A stretch of 64,000 nt of DNA from Fragum whitleyi. Taxonomy: Eukaryota; Mollusca; Bivalvia; Cardiida; Cardiidae. Under the pieces are notes generated by a model. That model was not told the DNA's origin. It worked only from the letters and a program-made list of their open reading frames with translations, and searched no databases. The position numbers and the translations under genes were made by a program. The stretch lies in assembly GCA_948146395.1 (NCBI GenBank), contig OX411557.1, positions 35,008,077-35,072,076 of the forward strand, given 5' to 3'. Of the stretch, positions 12,401 through 27,400 are shown piece after piece; the first letter of the stretch is position 1, and the number at the start of each line of letters is the position of its first letter.

Positions 12401-15400
12401 TGCTTCTACAAACAATAATAATCAACTGAAATAGTTTTAAAAGTTTCAAAGCTACTATTTGCCTTTGAAGATTGATTTTTAAAACAAATTTCATGTTTTA
12501 ATATGTTTGTTTATGTTTTTGAAACTTTTGAAACTGAGTATTTATGGCCTATTTGACAATGTATCTCAGGGAGCATCAGGGTAAAAGGAGAAACTGTTCA
12601 TAACAATCAATTTCTCCTTTAACCACACTGTTTTCCACAAGTTTTTACACCTTTTTTACAGTTGCAACTGTTACAAATCTTCTACAGATGATTCTTAATT
12701 GGATGTTTTTGAAATTGAATATTAACCATTCCGACACGATACGCATTATATAGGTTGTCGCTAAAACCCCGCTTATTTGAAAAATTTTTCATTAGAATTG
12801 CTGTCCCACCAATTCTAATGGCAAATAACACCTTTAAACATTGAGGATGAATTAGAATTCACTGCGGTTGAAATAGTTTTCTTGTTTTAGAGCAAAATTT
12901 GGAGCTACAAGGCAAGTCCGAAGAAAGGCAAAAAACAGTCACGGATACAAGTTTAGTCGCGAGACATGCATCTTTTTGAGGAGACATCATTTGCTTGAAA
13001 CCGCACACTCTGTGGCTATAATTGTATTTTACAGATGTTCATGTACTAGATAGCTAGAATAAACTCTTTCTTTGAGTTTTTAAAAAAAATTTAGGTTTCA
13101 TTTAGGTGTAAGGTCACCTGGCCAAGTACTTCCGGGGTCGTAGGGTGCTGAAATAGTCCCTAAAAAAAATTTACCCCCATTTTCAAGTGTGTAAATAGGC
13201 ATATAAAGAAGAACTTTCTGCTCTTTTATGGTTAGATCTTTGACAATGTATTCTTTTGCAGTAAGTAAGCCAATATTTTCTTTATTTTTCAGGACTACTT
13301 TTTGTGTTCAGCTGGTTGGTGTTCTCCAGGGGGGTGTAGATTAAGCCGACTGTTTTGTCTTGGAATTTAGACGGTACGTGTGTTTGAGCTGATTTTGCGG
13401 AAAATCCAATGCATCATGATCTGGTTTAAATGGGATTTTTCAAGAGTCCTAGGGGCAATCTATTCACATTAGGCACCCATATAGCCAAACGAATGTTGTG
13501 GAATTTGTGTCATTGTGTTGAAAATGTGGAATTTACATGTATTTATATAGGAGAAAAAATGAGTGAGCTGCAACCTAAAGGCAGTTTGTACTCATTTTTT
13601 AAAAATTCAATATCTCAGCCAATTTTCAACCTTTCTGCCTCAAATTTGGACTACAACACAATCATGTTATGAAAAACTAGATGTGATTGAAATTTTACTC
13701 CTGGTGAGTCAAATTTTGAATTCAGAATTAAATTCAAATTAATTTAAATTGAAATTCAATTAAATTGACAGCTACTGACTGGCGCAAGCTTCATATTGTG
13801 GCCACACTGCTTCTACAAACAATAATAATCAACTGAAATAGTTTTAAAAGTTTCAAAGCTACTATTTGCCTTTGAAGATTGATTTTTAAAACAAATTTCA
13901 TGTTTTAATATGTTTGTTTATGTTTTTGAAACTTTTGAAACTGAGTATTTATGGCCTATTTGACAATGTATCTCAGGGAGCATCAGGGTAAAAGGAGAAA
14001 CTGTTCATAACAATCAATTTCTCCTTTAACCACACTGTTTTCCACAAGTTTTTACACCTTTTTTACAGTTGCAACTGTTACAAATCTTCTACAGATGATT
14101 CTTAATTGGATGTTTTTGAAATTGAATATTAACCATTCCGACACGATACGCATTATATAGGTTGTCGCTAAAACCCCGCTTATTTGAAAAATTTTTCATT
14201 AGAATTGCTGTCCCACCAATTCTAATGGCAAATAACACCTTTAAACATTGAGGATGAATTAGAATTCACTGCGGTTGAAATAGTTTTCTTGTTTTAGAGC
14301 AAAATTTGGAGCTACAAGGCAAGTCCGAAGAAAGGCAAAAAACAGTCACGGATACAAGTTTAGTCGCGAGACATGCATCTTTTTGAGGAGACATCATTTG
14401 CTTGAAACCGCACACTCTGTGGCTATAATTGTATTTTACAGATGTTCATGTACTAGATAGCTAGAATAAACTCTTTCTTTGAGTTTTTAAAAAAAATTTA
14501 GGTTTCATTTAGGTGTAAGGTCACCTGGCCAAGTACTTCCGGGGTCGTAGGGTGCTGAAATAGTCCCTAAAAAAAATTTACCCCCATTTTCAAGTGTGTA
14601 AATAGGCATATAAAGAAGAACTTTCTGCTCTTTTATGGTTAGATCTTTGACAATGTATTCTTTTGCAGTAAGTAAGCCAATATTTTCTTTATTTTTCAGG
14701 ACTACTTTTTGTGTTCAGCTGGTTGGTGTTCTCCAGGGGGGTGTAGATTAAGCCGACTGTTTTGTCTTGGAATTTAGACGGTACGTGTGTTTGAGCTGAT
14801 TTTGCGGAAAATCCAATGCATCATGATCTGGTTTAAATGGGATTTTTCAAGAGTCCTAGGGGCAATCTATTCACATTAGGCACCCATATAGCCAAACGAA
14901 TGTTGTGGAATTTGTGTCATTGTGTTGAAAATGTGGAATTTACATGTATTTATATAGGAGAAAAAATGAGTGAGCTGCAACCTAAAGGCAGTTTGTACTC
15001 ATTTTTTAAAAATTCAATATCTCAGCCAATTTTCAACCTTTCTGCCTCAAATTTGGACTACAACACAATCATGTTATGAAAAACTAGATGTGATTGAAAT
15101 TTTACTCCTGGTGAGTCAAATTTTGAATTCAGAATTAAATTCAAATTAATTTAAATTGAAATTCAATTAAATTGACAGCTACTGACTGGCGCAAGCTTCA
15201 TATTGTGGCCACACTGCTTCTACAAACAATAATAATCAACTGAAATAGTTTTAAAAGTTTCAAAGCTACTATTTGCCTTTGAAGATTGATTTTTAAAACA
15301 AATTTCATGTTTTAATATGTTTGTTTATGTTTTTGAAACTTTTGAAACTGAGTATTTATGGCCTATTTGACAATGTATCTCAGGGAGCATCAGGGTAAAA

Positions 15401-18400
15401 GGAGAAACTGTTCATAACAATCAATTTCTCCTTTAACCACACTGTTTTCCACAAGTTTTTACACCTTTTTTACAGTTGCAACTGTTACAAATCTTCTACA
15501 GATGATTCTTAATTGGATGTTTTTGAAATTGAATATTAACCATTCCGACACGATACGCATTATATAGGTTGTCGCTAAAACCCCGCTTATTTGAAAAATT
15601 TTTCATTAGAATTGCTGTCCCACCAATTCTAATGGCAAATAACACCTTTAAACATTGAGGATGAATTAGAATTCACTGCGGTTGAAATAGTTTTCTTGTT
15701 TTAGAGCAAAATTTGGAGCTACAAGGCAAGTCCGAAGAAAGGCAAAAAACAGTCGCGGATACAAGTTTAGTCGCGAGACATGCATCTTTTTGAGGAGACA
15801 TCATTTGCTTGAAACCGCACACTCTGTGGCTATAATTGTATTTTACAGATGTTCATGTACTAGATAGCTAGAATAAACTCTTTCTTTGAGTTTTTAAAAA
15901 AAATTTAGGTTTCATTTAGGTGTAAGGTCACCTGGCCAAGTACTTCCGGGGTCGTAGGGTGCTGAAATAGTCCCTAAAAAAAATTTACCCCCATTTTCAA
16001 GTGTGTAAATAGGCATATAAAGAAGAACTTTCTGCTCTTTTATGGTTAGATCTTTGACAATGTATTCTTTTGCAGTAAGTAAGCCAATATTTTCTTTATT
16101 TTTCAGGACTACTTTTTGTGTTCAGCTGGTTGGTGTTCTCCAGGGGGGTGTAGATTAAGCCGACTGTTTTGTCTTGGAATTTAGACGGTACGTGTGTTTG
16201 AGCTGATTTTGCGGAAAATCCAATGCATCATGATCTGGTTTAAATGGGATTTTTCAAGAGTCCTAGGGGCAATCTATTCACATTAGGCACCCATATAGCC
16301 AAACGAATGTTGTGGAATTTGTGTCATTGTGTTGAAAATGTGGAATTTACATGTATTTATATAGGAGAAAAAATGAGTGAGCTGCAACCTAAAGGCAGTT
16401 TGTACTCATTTTTTAAAAATTCAATATCTCAGCCAATTTTCAACCTTTCTGCCTCAAATTTGGACTACAACACAATCATGTTATGAAAAACTAGATGTGA
16501 TTGAAATTTTACTCCTGGTGAGTCAAATTTTGAATTCAGAATTAAATTCAAATTAATTTAAATTGAAATTCAATTAAATTGACAGCTACTGACTGGCGCA
16601 AGCTTCATATTGTGGCCACACTGCTTCTACAAACAATAATAATCAACTGAAATAGTTTTAAAAGTTTCAAAGCTACTATTTGCCTTTGAAGATTGATTTT
16701 TAAAACAAATTTCATGTTTTAATATGTTTGTTTATGTTTTTGAAACTTTTGAAACTGAGTATTTATGGCCTATTTGACAATGTATCTCAGGGAGCATCAG
16801 GGTAAAAGGAGAAACTGTTCATAACAATCAATTTCTCCTTTAACCACACTGTTTTCCACAAGTTTTTACACCTTTTTTACAGTTGCAACTGTTACAAATC
16901 TTCTACAGATGATTCTTAATTGGATGTTTTTGAAATTGAATATTAACCATTCCGACACGATACGCATTATATAGGTTGTCGCTAAAACCCCGCTTATTTG
17001 AAAAATTTTTCATTAGAATTGCTGTCCCACCAATTCTAATGGCAAATAACACCTTTAAACATTGAGGATGAATTAGAATTCACTGCGGTTGAAATAGTTT
17101 TCTTGTTTTAGAGCAAAATTTGGAGCTACAAGGCAAGTCCGAAGAAAGGCAAAAAACAGTCGCGGATACAAGTTTAGTCGCGAGACATGCATCTTTTTGA
17201 GGAGACATCATTTGCTTGAAACCGCACACTCTGTGGCTATAATTGTATTTTACAGATGTTCATGTACTAGATAGCTAGAATAAACTCTTTCTTTGAGTTT
17301 TTAAAAAAAATTTAGGTTTCATTTAGGTGTAAGGTCACCTGGCCAAGTACTTCCGGGGTCGTAGGGTGCTGAAATAGTCCCTAAAAAAAATTTACCCCCA
17401 TTTTCAAGTGTGTAAATAGGCATATAAAGAAGAACTTTCTGCTCTTTTATGGTTAGATCTTTGACAATGTATTCTTTTGCAGTAAGTAAGCCAATATTTT
17501 CTTTATTTTTCAGGACTACTTTTTGTGTTCAGCTGGTTGGTGTTCTCCAGGGGGGTGTAGATTAAGCCGACTGTTTTGTCTTGGAATTTAGACGGTACGT
17601 GTGTTTGAGCTGATTTTGCGGAAAATCCAATGCATCATGATCTGGTTTAAATGGGATTTTTCAAGAGTCCTAGGGGCAATCTATTCACATTAGGCACCCA
17701 TATAGCCAAACGAATGTTGTGGAATTTGTGTCATTGTGTTGAAAATGTGGAATTTACATGTATTTATATAGGAGAAAAAATGAGTGAGCTGCAACCTAAA
17801 GGCAGTTTGTACTCATTTTTTAAAAATTCAATATCTCAGCCAATTTTCAACCTTTCTGCCTCAAATTTGGACTACAACACAATCATGTTATGAAAAACTA
17901 GATGTGATTGAAATTTTACTCCTGGTGAGTCAAATTTTGAATTCAGAATTAAATTCAAATTAATTTAAATTGAAATTCAATTAAATTGACAGCTACTGAC
18001 TGGCGCAAGCTTCATATTGTGGCCACACTGCTTCTACAAACAATAATAATCAACTGAAATAGTTTTAAAAGTTTCAAAGCTACTATTTGCCTTTGAAGAT
18101 TGATTTTTAAAACAAATTTCATGTTTTAATATGTTTGTTTATGTTTTTGAAACTTTTGAAACTGAGTATTTATGGCCTATTTGACAATGTATCTCAGGGA
18201 GCATCAGGGTAAAAGGAGAAACTGTTCATAACAATCAATTTCTCCTTTAACCACACTGTTTTCCACAAGTTTTTACACCTTTTTTACAGTTGCAACTGTT
18301 ACAAATCTTCTACAGATGATTCTTAATTGGATGTTTTTGAAATTGAATATTAACCATTCCGACACGATACGCATTATATAGGTTGTCGCTAAAACCCCGC

Positions 18401-21400
18401 TTATTTGAAAAATTTTTCATTAGAATTGCTGTCCCACCAATTCTAATGGCAAATAACACCTTTAAACATTGAGGATGAATTAGAATTCACTGCGGTTGAA
18501 ATAGTTTTCTTGTTTTAGAGCAAAATTTGGAGCTACAAGGCAAGTCCGAAGAAAGGCAAAAAACAGTCGCGGATACAAGTTTAGTCGCGAGACATGCATC
18601 TTTTTGAGGAGACATCATTTGCTTGAAACCGCACACTCTGTGGCTATAATTGTATTTTACAGATGTTCATGTACTAGATAGCTAGAATAAACTCTTTCTT
18701 TGAGTTTTTAAAAAAAATTTAGGTTTCATTTAGGTGTAAGGTCACCTGGCCAAGTACTTCCGGGGTCGTAGGGTGCTGAAATAGTCCCTAAAAAAAATTT
18801 ACCCCCATTTTCAAGTGTGTAAATAGGCATATAAAGAAGAACTTTCTGCTCTTTTATGGTTAGATCTTTGACAATGTATTCTTTTGCAGTAAGTAAGCCA
18901 ATATTTTCTTTATTTTTCAGGACTACTTTTTGTGTTCAGCTGGTTGGTGTTCTCCAGGGGGGTGTAGATTAAGCCGACTGTTTTGTCTTGGAATTTAGAC
19001 GGTACGTGTGTTTGAGCTGATTTTGCGGAAAATCCAATGCATCATGATCTGGTTTAAATGGGATTTTTCAAGAGTCCTAGGGGCAATCTATTCACATTAG
19101 GCACCCATATAGCCAAACGAATGTTGTGGAATTTGTGTCATTGTGTTGAAAATGTGGAATTTACATGTATTTATATAGGAGAAAAAATGAGTGAGCTGCA
19201 ACCTAAAGGCAGTTTGTACTCATTTTTTAAAAATTCAATATCTCAGCCAATTTTCAACCTTTCTGCCTCAAATTTGGACTACAACACAATCATGTTATGA
19301 AAAACTAGATGTGATTGAAATTTTACTCCTGGTGAGTCAAATTTTGAATTCAGAATTAAATTCAAATTAATTTAAATTGAAATTCAATTAAATTGACAGC
19401 TACTGACTGGCGCAAGCTTCATATTGTGGCCACACTGCTTCTACAAACAATAATAATCAACTGAAATAGTTTTAAAAGTTTCAAAGCTACTATTTGCCTT
19501 TGAAGATTGATTTTTAAAACAAATTTCATGTTTTAATATGTTTGTTTATGTTTTTGAAACTTTTGAAACTGAGTATTTATGGCCTATTTGACAATGTATC
19601 TCAGGGAGCATCAGGGTAAAAGGAGAAACTGTTCATAACAATCAATTTCTCCTTTAACCACACTGTTTTCCACAAGTTTTTACACCTTTTTTACAGTTGC
19701 AACTGTTACAAATCTTCTACAGATGATTCTTAATTGGATGTTTTTGAAATTGAATATTAACCATTCCGACACGATACGCATTATATAGGTTGTCGCTAAA
19801 ACCCCGCTTATTTGAAAAATTTTTCATTAGAATTGCTGTCCCACCAATTCTAATGGCAAATAACACCTTTAAACATTGAGGATGAATTAGAATTCACTGC
19901 GGTTGAAATAGTTTTCTTGTTTTAGAGCAAAATTTGGAGCTACAAGGCAAGTCCGAAGAAAGGCAAAAAACAGTCGCGGATACAAGTTTAGTCGCGAGAC
20001 ATGCATCTTTTTGAGGAGACATCATTTGCTTGAAACCGCACACTCTGTGGCTATAATTGTATTTTACAGATGTTCATGTACTAGATAGCTAGAATAAACT
20101 CTTTCTTTGAGTTTTTAAAAAAAATTTAGGTTTCATTTAGGTGTAAGGTCACCTGGCCAAGTACTTCCGGGGTCGTAGGGTGCTGAAATAGTCCCTAAAA
20201 AAAATTTACCCCCATTTTCAAGTGTGTAAATAGGCATATAAAGAAGAACTTTCTGCTCTTTTATGGTTAGATCTTTGACAATGTATTCTTTTGCAGTAAG
20301 TAAGCCAATATTTTCTTTATTTTTCAGGACTACTTTTTGTGTTCAGCTGGTTGGTGTTCTCCAGGGGGGTGTAGATTAAGCCGACTGTTTTGTCTTGGAA
20401 TTTAGACGGTACGTGTGTTTGAGCTGATTTTGCGGAAAATCCAATGCATCATGATCTGGTTTAAATGGGATTTTTCAAGAGTCCTAGGGGCAATCTATTC
20501 ACATTAGGCACCCATATAGCCAAACGAATGTTGTGGAATTTGTGTCATTGTGTTGAAAATGTGGAATTTACATGTATTTATATAGGAGAAAAAATGAGTG
20601 AGCTGCAACCTAAAGGCAGTTTGTACTCATTTTTTAAAAATTCAATATCTCAGCCAATTTTCAACCTTTCTGCCTCAAATTTGGACTACAACACAATCAT
20701 GTTATGAAAAACTAGATGTGATTGAAATTTTACTCCTGGTGAGTCAAATTTTGAATTCAGAATTAAATTCAAATTAATTTAAATTGAAATTCAATTAAAT
20801 TGACAGCTACTGACTGGCGCAAGCTTCATATTGTGGCCACACTGCTTCTACAAACAATAATAATCAACTGAAATAGTTTTAAAAGTTTCAAAGCTACTAT
20901 TTGCCTTTGAAGATTGATTTTTAAAACAAATTTCATGTTTTAATATGTTTGTTTATGTTTTTGAAACTTTTGAAACTGAGTATTTATGGCCTATTTGACA
21001 ATGTATCTCAGGGAGCATCAGGGTAAAAGGAGAAACTGTTCATAACAATCAATTTCTCCTTTAACCACACTGTTTTCCACAAGTTTTTACACCTTTTTTA
21101 CAGTTGCAACTGTTACAAATCTTCTACAGATGATTCTTAATTGGATGTTTTTGAAATTGAATATTAACCATTCCGACACGATACGCATTATATAGGTTGT
21201 CGCTAAAACCCCGCTTATTTGAAAAATTTTTCATTAGAATTGCTGTCCCACCAATTCTAATGGCAAATAACACCTTTAAACATTGAGGATGAATTAGAAT
21301 TCACTGCGGTTGAAATAGTTTTCTTGTTTTAGAGCAAAATTTGGAGCTACAAGGCAAGTCCGAAGAAAGGCAAAAAACAGTCGCGGATACAAGTTTAGTC

Positions 21401-24400
21401 GCGAGACATGCATCTTTTTGAGGAGACATCATTTGCTTGAAACCGCACACTCTGTGGCTATAATTGTATTTTACAGATGTTCATGTACTAGATAGCTAGA
21501 ATAAACTCTTTCTTTGAGTTTTTAAAAAAAATTTAGGTTTCATTTAGGTGTAAGGTCACCTGGCCAAGTACTTCCGGGGTCGTAGGGTGCTGAAATAGTC
21601 CCTAAAAAAAATTTACCCCCATTTTCAAGTGTGTAAATAGGCATATAAAGAAGAACTTTCTGCTCTTTTATGGTTAGATCTTTGACAATGTATTCTTTTG
21701 CAGTAAGTAAGCCAATATTTTCTTTATTTTTCAGGACTACTTTTTGTGTTCAGCTGGTTGGTGTTCTCCAGGGGGGTGTAGATTAAGCCGACTGTTTTGT
21801 CTTGGAATTTAGACGGTACGTGTGTTTGAGCTGATTTTGCGGAAAATCCAATGCATCATGATCTGGTTTAAATGGGATTTTTCAAGAGTCCTAGGGGCAA
21901 TCTATTCACATTAGGCACCCATATAGCCAAACGAATGTTGTGGAATTTGTGTCATTGTGTTGAAAATGTGGAATTTACATGTATTTATATAGGAGAAAAA
22001 ATGAGTGAGCTGCAACCTAAAGGCAGTTTGTACTCATTTTTTAAAAATTCAATATCTCAGCCAATTTTCAACCTTTCTGCCTCAAATTTGGACTACAACA
22101 CAATCATGTTATGAAAAACTAGATGTGATTGAAATTTTACTCCTGGTGAGTCAAATTTTGAATTCAGAATTAAATTCAAATTAATTTAAATTGAAATTCA
22201 ATTAAATTGACAGCTACTGACTGGCGCAAGCTTCATATTGTGGCCACACTGCTTCTACAAACAATAATAATCAACTGAAATAGTTTTAAAAGTTTCAAAG
22301 CTACTATTTGCCTTTGAAGATTGATTTTTAAAACAAATTTCATGTTTTAATATGTTTGTTTATGTTTTTGAAACTTTTGAAACTGAGTATTTATGGCCTA
22401 TTTGACAATGTATCTCAGGGAGCATCAGGGTAAAAGGAGAAACTGTTCATAACAATCAATTTCTCCTTTAACCACACTGTTTTCCACAAGTTTTTACACC
22501 TTTTTTACAGTTGCAACTGTTACAAATCTTCTACAGATGATTCTTAATTGGATGTTTTTGAAATTGAATATTAACCATTCCGACACGATACGCATTATAT
22601 AGGTTGTCGCTAAAACCCCGCTTATTTGAAAAATTTTTCATTAGAATTGCTGTCCCACCAATTCTAATGGCAAATAACACCTTTAAACATTGAGGATGAA
22701 TTAGAATTCACTGCGGTTGAAATAGTTTTCTTGTTTTAGAGCAAAATTTGGAGCTACAAGGCAAGTCCGAAGAAAGGCAAAAAACAGTCGCGGATACAAG
22801 TTTAGTCGCGAGACATGCATCTTTTTGAGGAGACATCATTTGCTTGAAACCGCACACTCTGTGGCTATAATTGTATTTTACAGATGTTCATGTACTAGAT
22901 AGCTAGAATAAACTCTTTCTTTGAGTTTTTAAAAAAAATTTAGGTTTCATTTAGGTGTAAGGTCACCTGGCCAAGTACTTCCGGGGTCGTAGGGTGCTGA
23001 AATAGTCCCTAAAAAAAATTTACCCCCATTTTCAAGTGTGTAAATAGGCATATAAAGAAGAACTTTCTGCTCTTTTATGGTTAGATCTTTGACAATGTAT
23101 TCTTTTGCAGTAAGTAAGCCAATATTTTCTTTATTTTTCAGGACTACTTTTTGTGTTCAGCTGGTTGGTGTTCTCCAGGGGGGTGTAGATTAAGCCGACT
23201 GTTTTGTCTTGGAATTTAGACGGTACGTGTGTTTGAGCTGATTTTGCGGAAAATCCAATGCATCATGATCTGGTTTAAATGGGATTTTTCAAGAGTCCTA
23301 GGGGCAATCTATTCACATTAGGCACCCATATAGCCAAACGAATGTTGTGGAATTTGTGTCATTGTGTTGAAAATGTGGAATTTACATGTATTTATATAGG
23401 AGAAAAAATGAGTGAGCTGCAACCTAAAGGCAGTTTGTACTCATTTTTTAAAAATTCAATATCTCAGCCAATTTTCAACCTTTCTGCCTCAAATTTGGAC
23501 TACAACACAATCATGTTATGAAAAACTAGATGTGATTGAAATTTTACTCCTGGTGAGTCAAATTTTGAATTCAGAATTAAATTCAAATTAATTTAAATTG
23601 AAATTCAATTAAATTGACAGCTACTGACTGGCGCAAGCTTCATATTGTGGCCACACTGCTTCTACAAACAATAATAATCAACTGAAATAGTTTTAAAAGT
23701 TTCAAAGCTACTATTTGCCTTTGAAGATTGATTTTTAAAACAAATTTCATGTTTTAATATGTTTGTTTATGTTTTTGAAACTTTTGAAACTGAGTATTTA
23801 TGGCCTATTTGACAATGTATCTCAGGGAGCATCAGGGTAAAAGGAGAAACTGTTCATAACAATCAATTTCTCCTTTAACCACACTGTTTTCCACAAGTTT
23901 TTACACCTTTTTTACAGTTGCAACTGTTACAAATCTTCTACAGATGATTCTTAATTGGATGTTTTTGAAATTGAATATTAACCATTCCGACACGATACGC
24001 ATTATATAGGTTGTCGCTAAAACCCCGCTTATTTGAAAAATTTTTCATTAGAATTGCTGTCCCACCAATTCTAATGGCAAATAACACCTTTAAACATTGA
24101 GGATGAATTAGAATTCACTGCGGTTGAAATAGTTTTCTTGTTTTAGAGCAAAATTTGGAGCTACAAGGCAAGTCCGAAGAAAGGCAAAAAACAGTCGCGG
24201 ATACAAGTTTAGTCGCGAGACATGCATCTTTTTGAGGAGACATCATTTGCTTGAAACCGCACACTCTGTGGCTATAATTGTATTTTACAGATGTTCATGT
24301 ACTAGATAGCTAGAATAAACTCTTTCTTTGAGTTTTTAAAAAAAATTTAGGTTTCATTTAGGTGTAAGGTCACCTGGCCAAGTACTTCCGGGGTCGTAGG

Positions 24401-27400
24401 GTGCTGAAATAGTCCCTAAAAAAAATTTACCCCCATTTTCAAGTGTGTAAATAGGCATATAAAGAAGAACTTTCTGCTCTTTTATGGTTAGATCTTTGAC
24501 AATGTATTCTTTTGCAGTAAGTAAGCCAATATTTTCTTTATTTTTCAGGACTACTTTTTGTGTTCAGCTGGTTGGTGTTCTCCAGGGGGGTGTAGATTAA
24601 GCCGACTGTTTTGTCTTGGAATTTAGACGGTACGTGTGTTTGAGCTGATTTTGCGGAAAATCCAATGCATCATGATCTGGTTTAAATGGGATTTTTCAAG
24701 AGTCCTAGGGGCAATCTATTCACATTAGGCACCCATATAGCCAAACGAATGTTGTGGAATTTGTGTCATTGTGTTGAAAATGTGGAATTTACATGTATTT
24801 ATATAGGAGAAAAAATGAGTGAGCTGCAACCTAAAGGCAGTTTGTACTCATTTTTTAAAAATTCAATATCTCAGCCAATTTTCAACCTTTCTGCCTCAAA
24901 TTTGGACTACAACACAATCATGTTATGAAAAACTAGATGTGATTGAAATTTTACTCCTGGTGAGTCAAATTTTGAATTCAGAATTAAATTCAAATTAATT
25001 TAAATTGAAATTCAATTAAATTGACAGCTACTGACTGGCGCAAGCTTCATATTGTGGCCACACTGCTTCTACAAACAATAATAATCAACTGAAATAGTTT
25101 TAAAAGTTTCAAAGCTACTATTTGCCTTTGAAGATTGATTTTTAAAACAAATTTCATGTTTTAATATGTTTGTTTATGTTTTTGAAACTTTTGAAACTGA
25201 GTATTTATGGCCTATTTGACAATGTATCTCAGGGAGCATCAGGGTAAAAGGAGAAACTGTTCATAACAATCAATTTCTCCTTTAACCACACTGTTTTCCA
25301 CAAGTTTTTACACCTTTTTTACAGTTGCAACTGTTACAAATCTTCTACAGATGATTCTTAATTGGATGTTTTTGAAATTGAATATTAACCATTCCGACAC
25401 GATACGCATTATATAGGTTGTCGCTAAAACCCCGCTTATTTGAAAAATTTTTCATTAGAATTGCTGTCCCACCAATTCTAATGGCAAATAACACCTTTAA
25501 ACATTGAGGATGAATTAGAATTCACTGCGGTTGAAATAGTTTTCTTGTTTTAGAGCAAAATTTGGAGCTACAAGGCAAGTCCGAAGAAAGGCAAAAAACA
25601 GTCGCGGATACAAGTTTAGTCGCGAGACATGCATCTTTTTGAGGAGACATCATTTGCTTGAAACCGCACACTCTGTGGCTATAATTGTATTTTACAGATG
25701 TTCATGTACTAGATAGCTAGAATAAACTCTTTCTTTGAGTTTTTAAAAAAAATTTAGGTTTCATTTAGGTGTAAGGTCACCTGGCCAAGTACTTCCGGGG
25801 TCGTAGGGTGCTGAAATAGTCCCTAAAAAAAATTTACCCCCATTTTCAAGTGTGTAAATAGGCATATAAAGAAGAACTTTCTGCTCTTTTATGGTTAGAT
25901 CTTTGACAATGTATTCTTTTGCAGTAAGTAAGCCAATATTTTCTTTATTTTTCAGGACTACTTTTTGTGTTCAGCTGGTTGGTGTTCTCCAGGGGGGTGT
26001 AGATTAAGCCGACTGTTTTGTCTTGGAATTTAGACGGTACGTGTGTTTGAGCTGATTTTGCGGAAAATCCAATGCATCATGATCTGGTTTAAATGGGATT
26101 TTTCAAGAGTCCTAGGGGCAATCTATTCACATTAGGCACCCATATAGCCAAACGAATGTTGTGGAATTTGTGTCATTGTGTTGAAAATGTGGAATTTACA
26201 TGTATTTATATAGGAGAAAAAATGAGTGAGCTGCAACCTAAAGGCAGTTTGTACTCATTTTTTAAAAATTCAATATCTCAGCCAATTTTCAACCTTTCTG
26301 CCTCAAATTTGGACTACAACACAATCATGTTATGAAAAACTAGATGTGATTGAAATTTTACTCCTGGTGAGTCAAATTTTGAATTCAGAATTAAATTCAA
26401 ATTAATTTAAATTGAAATTCAATTAAATTGACAGCTACTGACTGGCGCAAGCTTCATATTGTGGCCACACTGCTTCTACAAACAATAATAATCAACTGAA
26501 ATAGTTTTAAAAGTTTCAAAGCTACTATTTGCCTTTGAAGATTGATTTTTAAAACAAATTTCATGTTTTAATATGTTTGTTTATGTTTTTGAAACTTTTG
26601 AAACTGAGTATTTATGGCCTATTTGACAATGTATCTCAGGGAGCATCAGGGTAAAAGGAGAAACTGTTCATAACAATCAATTTCTCCTTTAACCACACTG
26701 TTTTCCACAAGTTTTTACACCTTTTTTACAGTTGCAACTGTTACAAATCTTCTACAGATGATTCTTAATTGGATGTTTTTGAAATTGAATATTAACCATT
26801 CCGACACGATACGCATTATATAGGTTGTCGCTAAAACCCCGCTTATTTGAAAAATTTTTCATTAGAATTGCTGTCCCACCAATTCTAATGGCAAATAACA
26901 CCTTTAAACATTGAGGATGAATTAGAATTCACTGCGGTTGAAATAGTTTTCTTGTTTTAGAGCAAAATTTGGAGCTACAAGGCAAGTCCGAAGAAAGGCA
27001 AAAAACAGTCGCGGATACAAGTTTAGTCGCGAGACATGCATCTTTTTGAGGAGACATCATTTGCTTGAAACCGCACACTCTGTGGCTATAATTGTATTTT
27101 ACAGATGTTCATGTACTAGATAGCTAGAATAAACTCTTTCTTTGAGTTTTTAAAAAAAATTTAGGTTTCATTTAGGTGTAAGGTCACCTGGCCAAGTACT
27201 TCCGGGGTCGTAGGGTGCTGAAATAGTCCCTAAAAAAAATTTACCCCCATTTTCAAGTGTGTAAATAGGCATATAAAGAAGAACTTTCTGCTCTTTTATG
27301 GTTAGATCTTTGACAATGTATTCTTTTGCAGTAAGTAAGCCAATATTTTCTTTATTTTTCAGGACTACTTTTTGTGTTCAGCTGGTTGGTGTTCTCCAGG

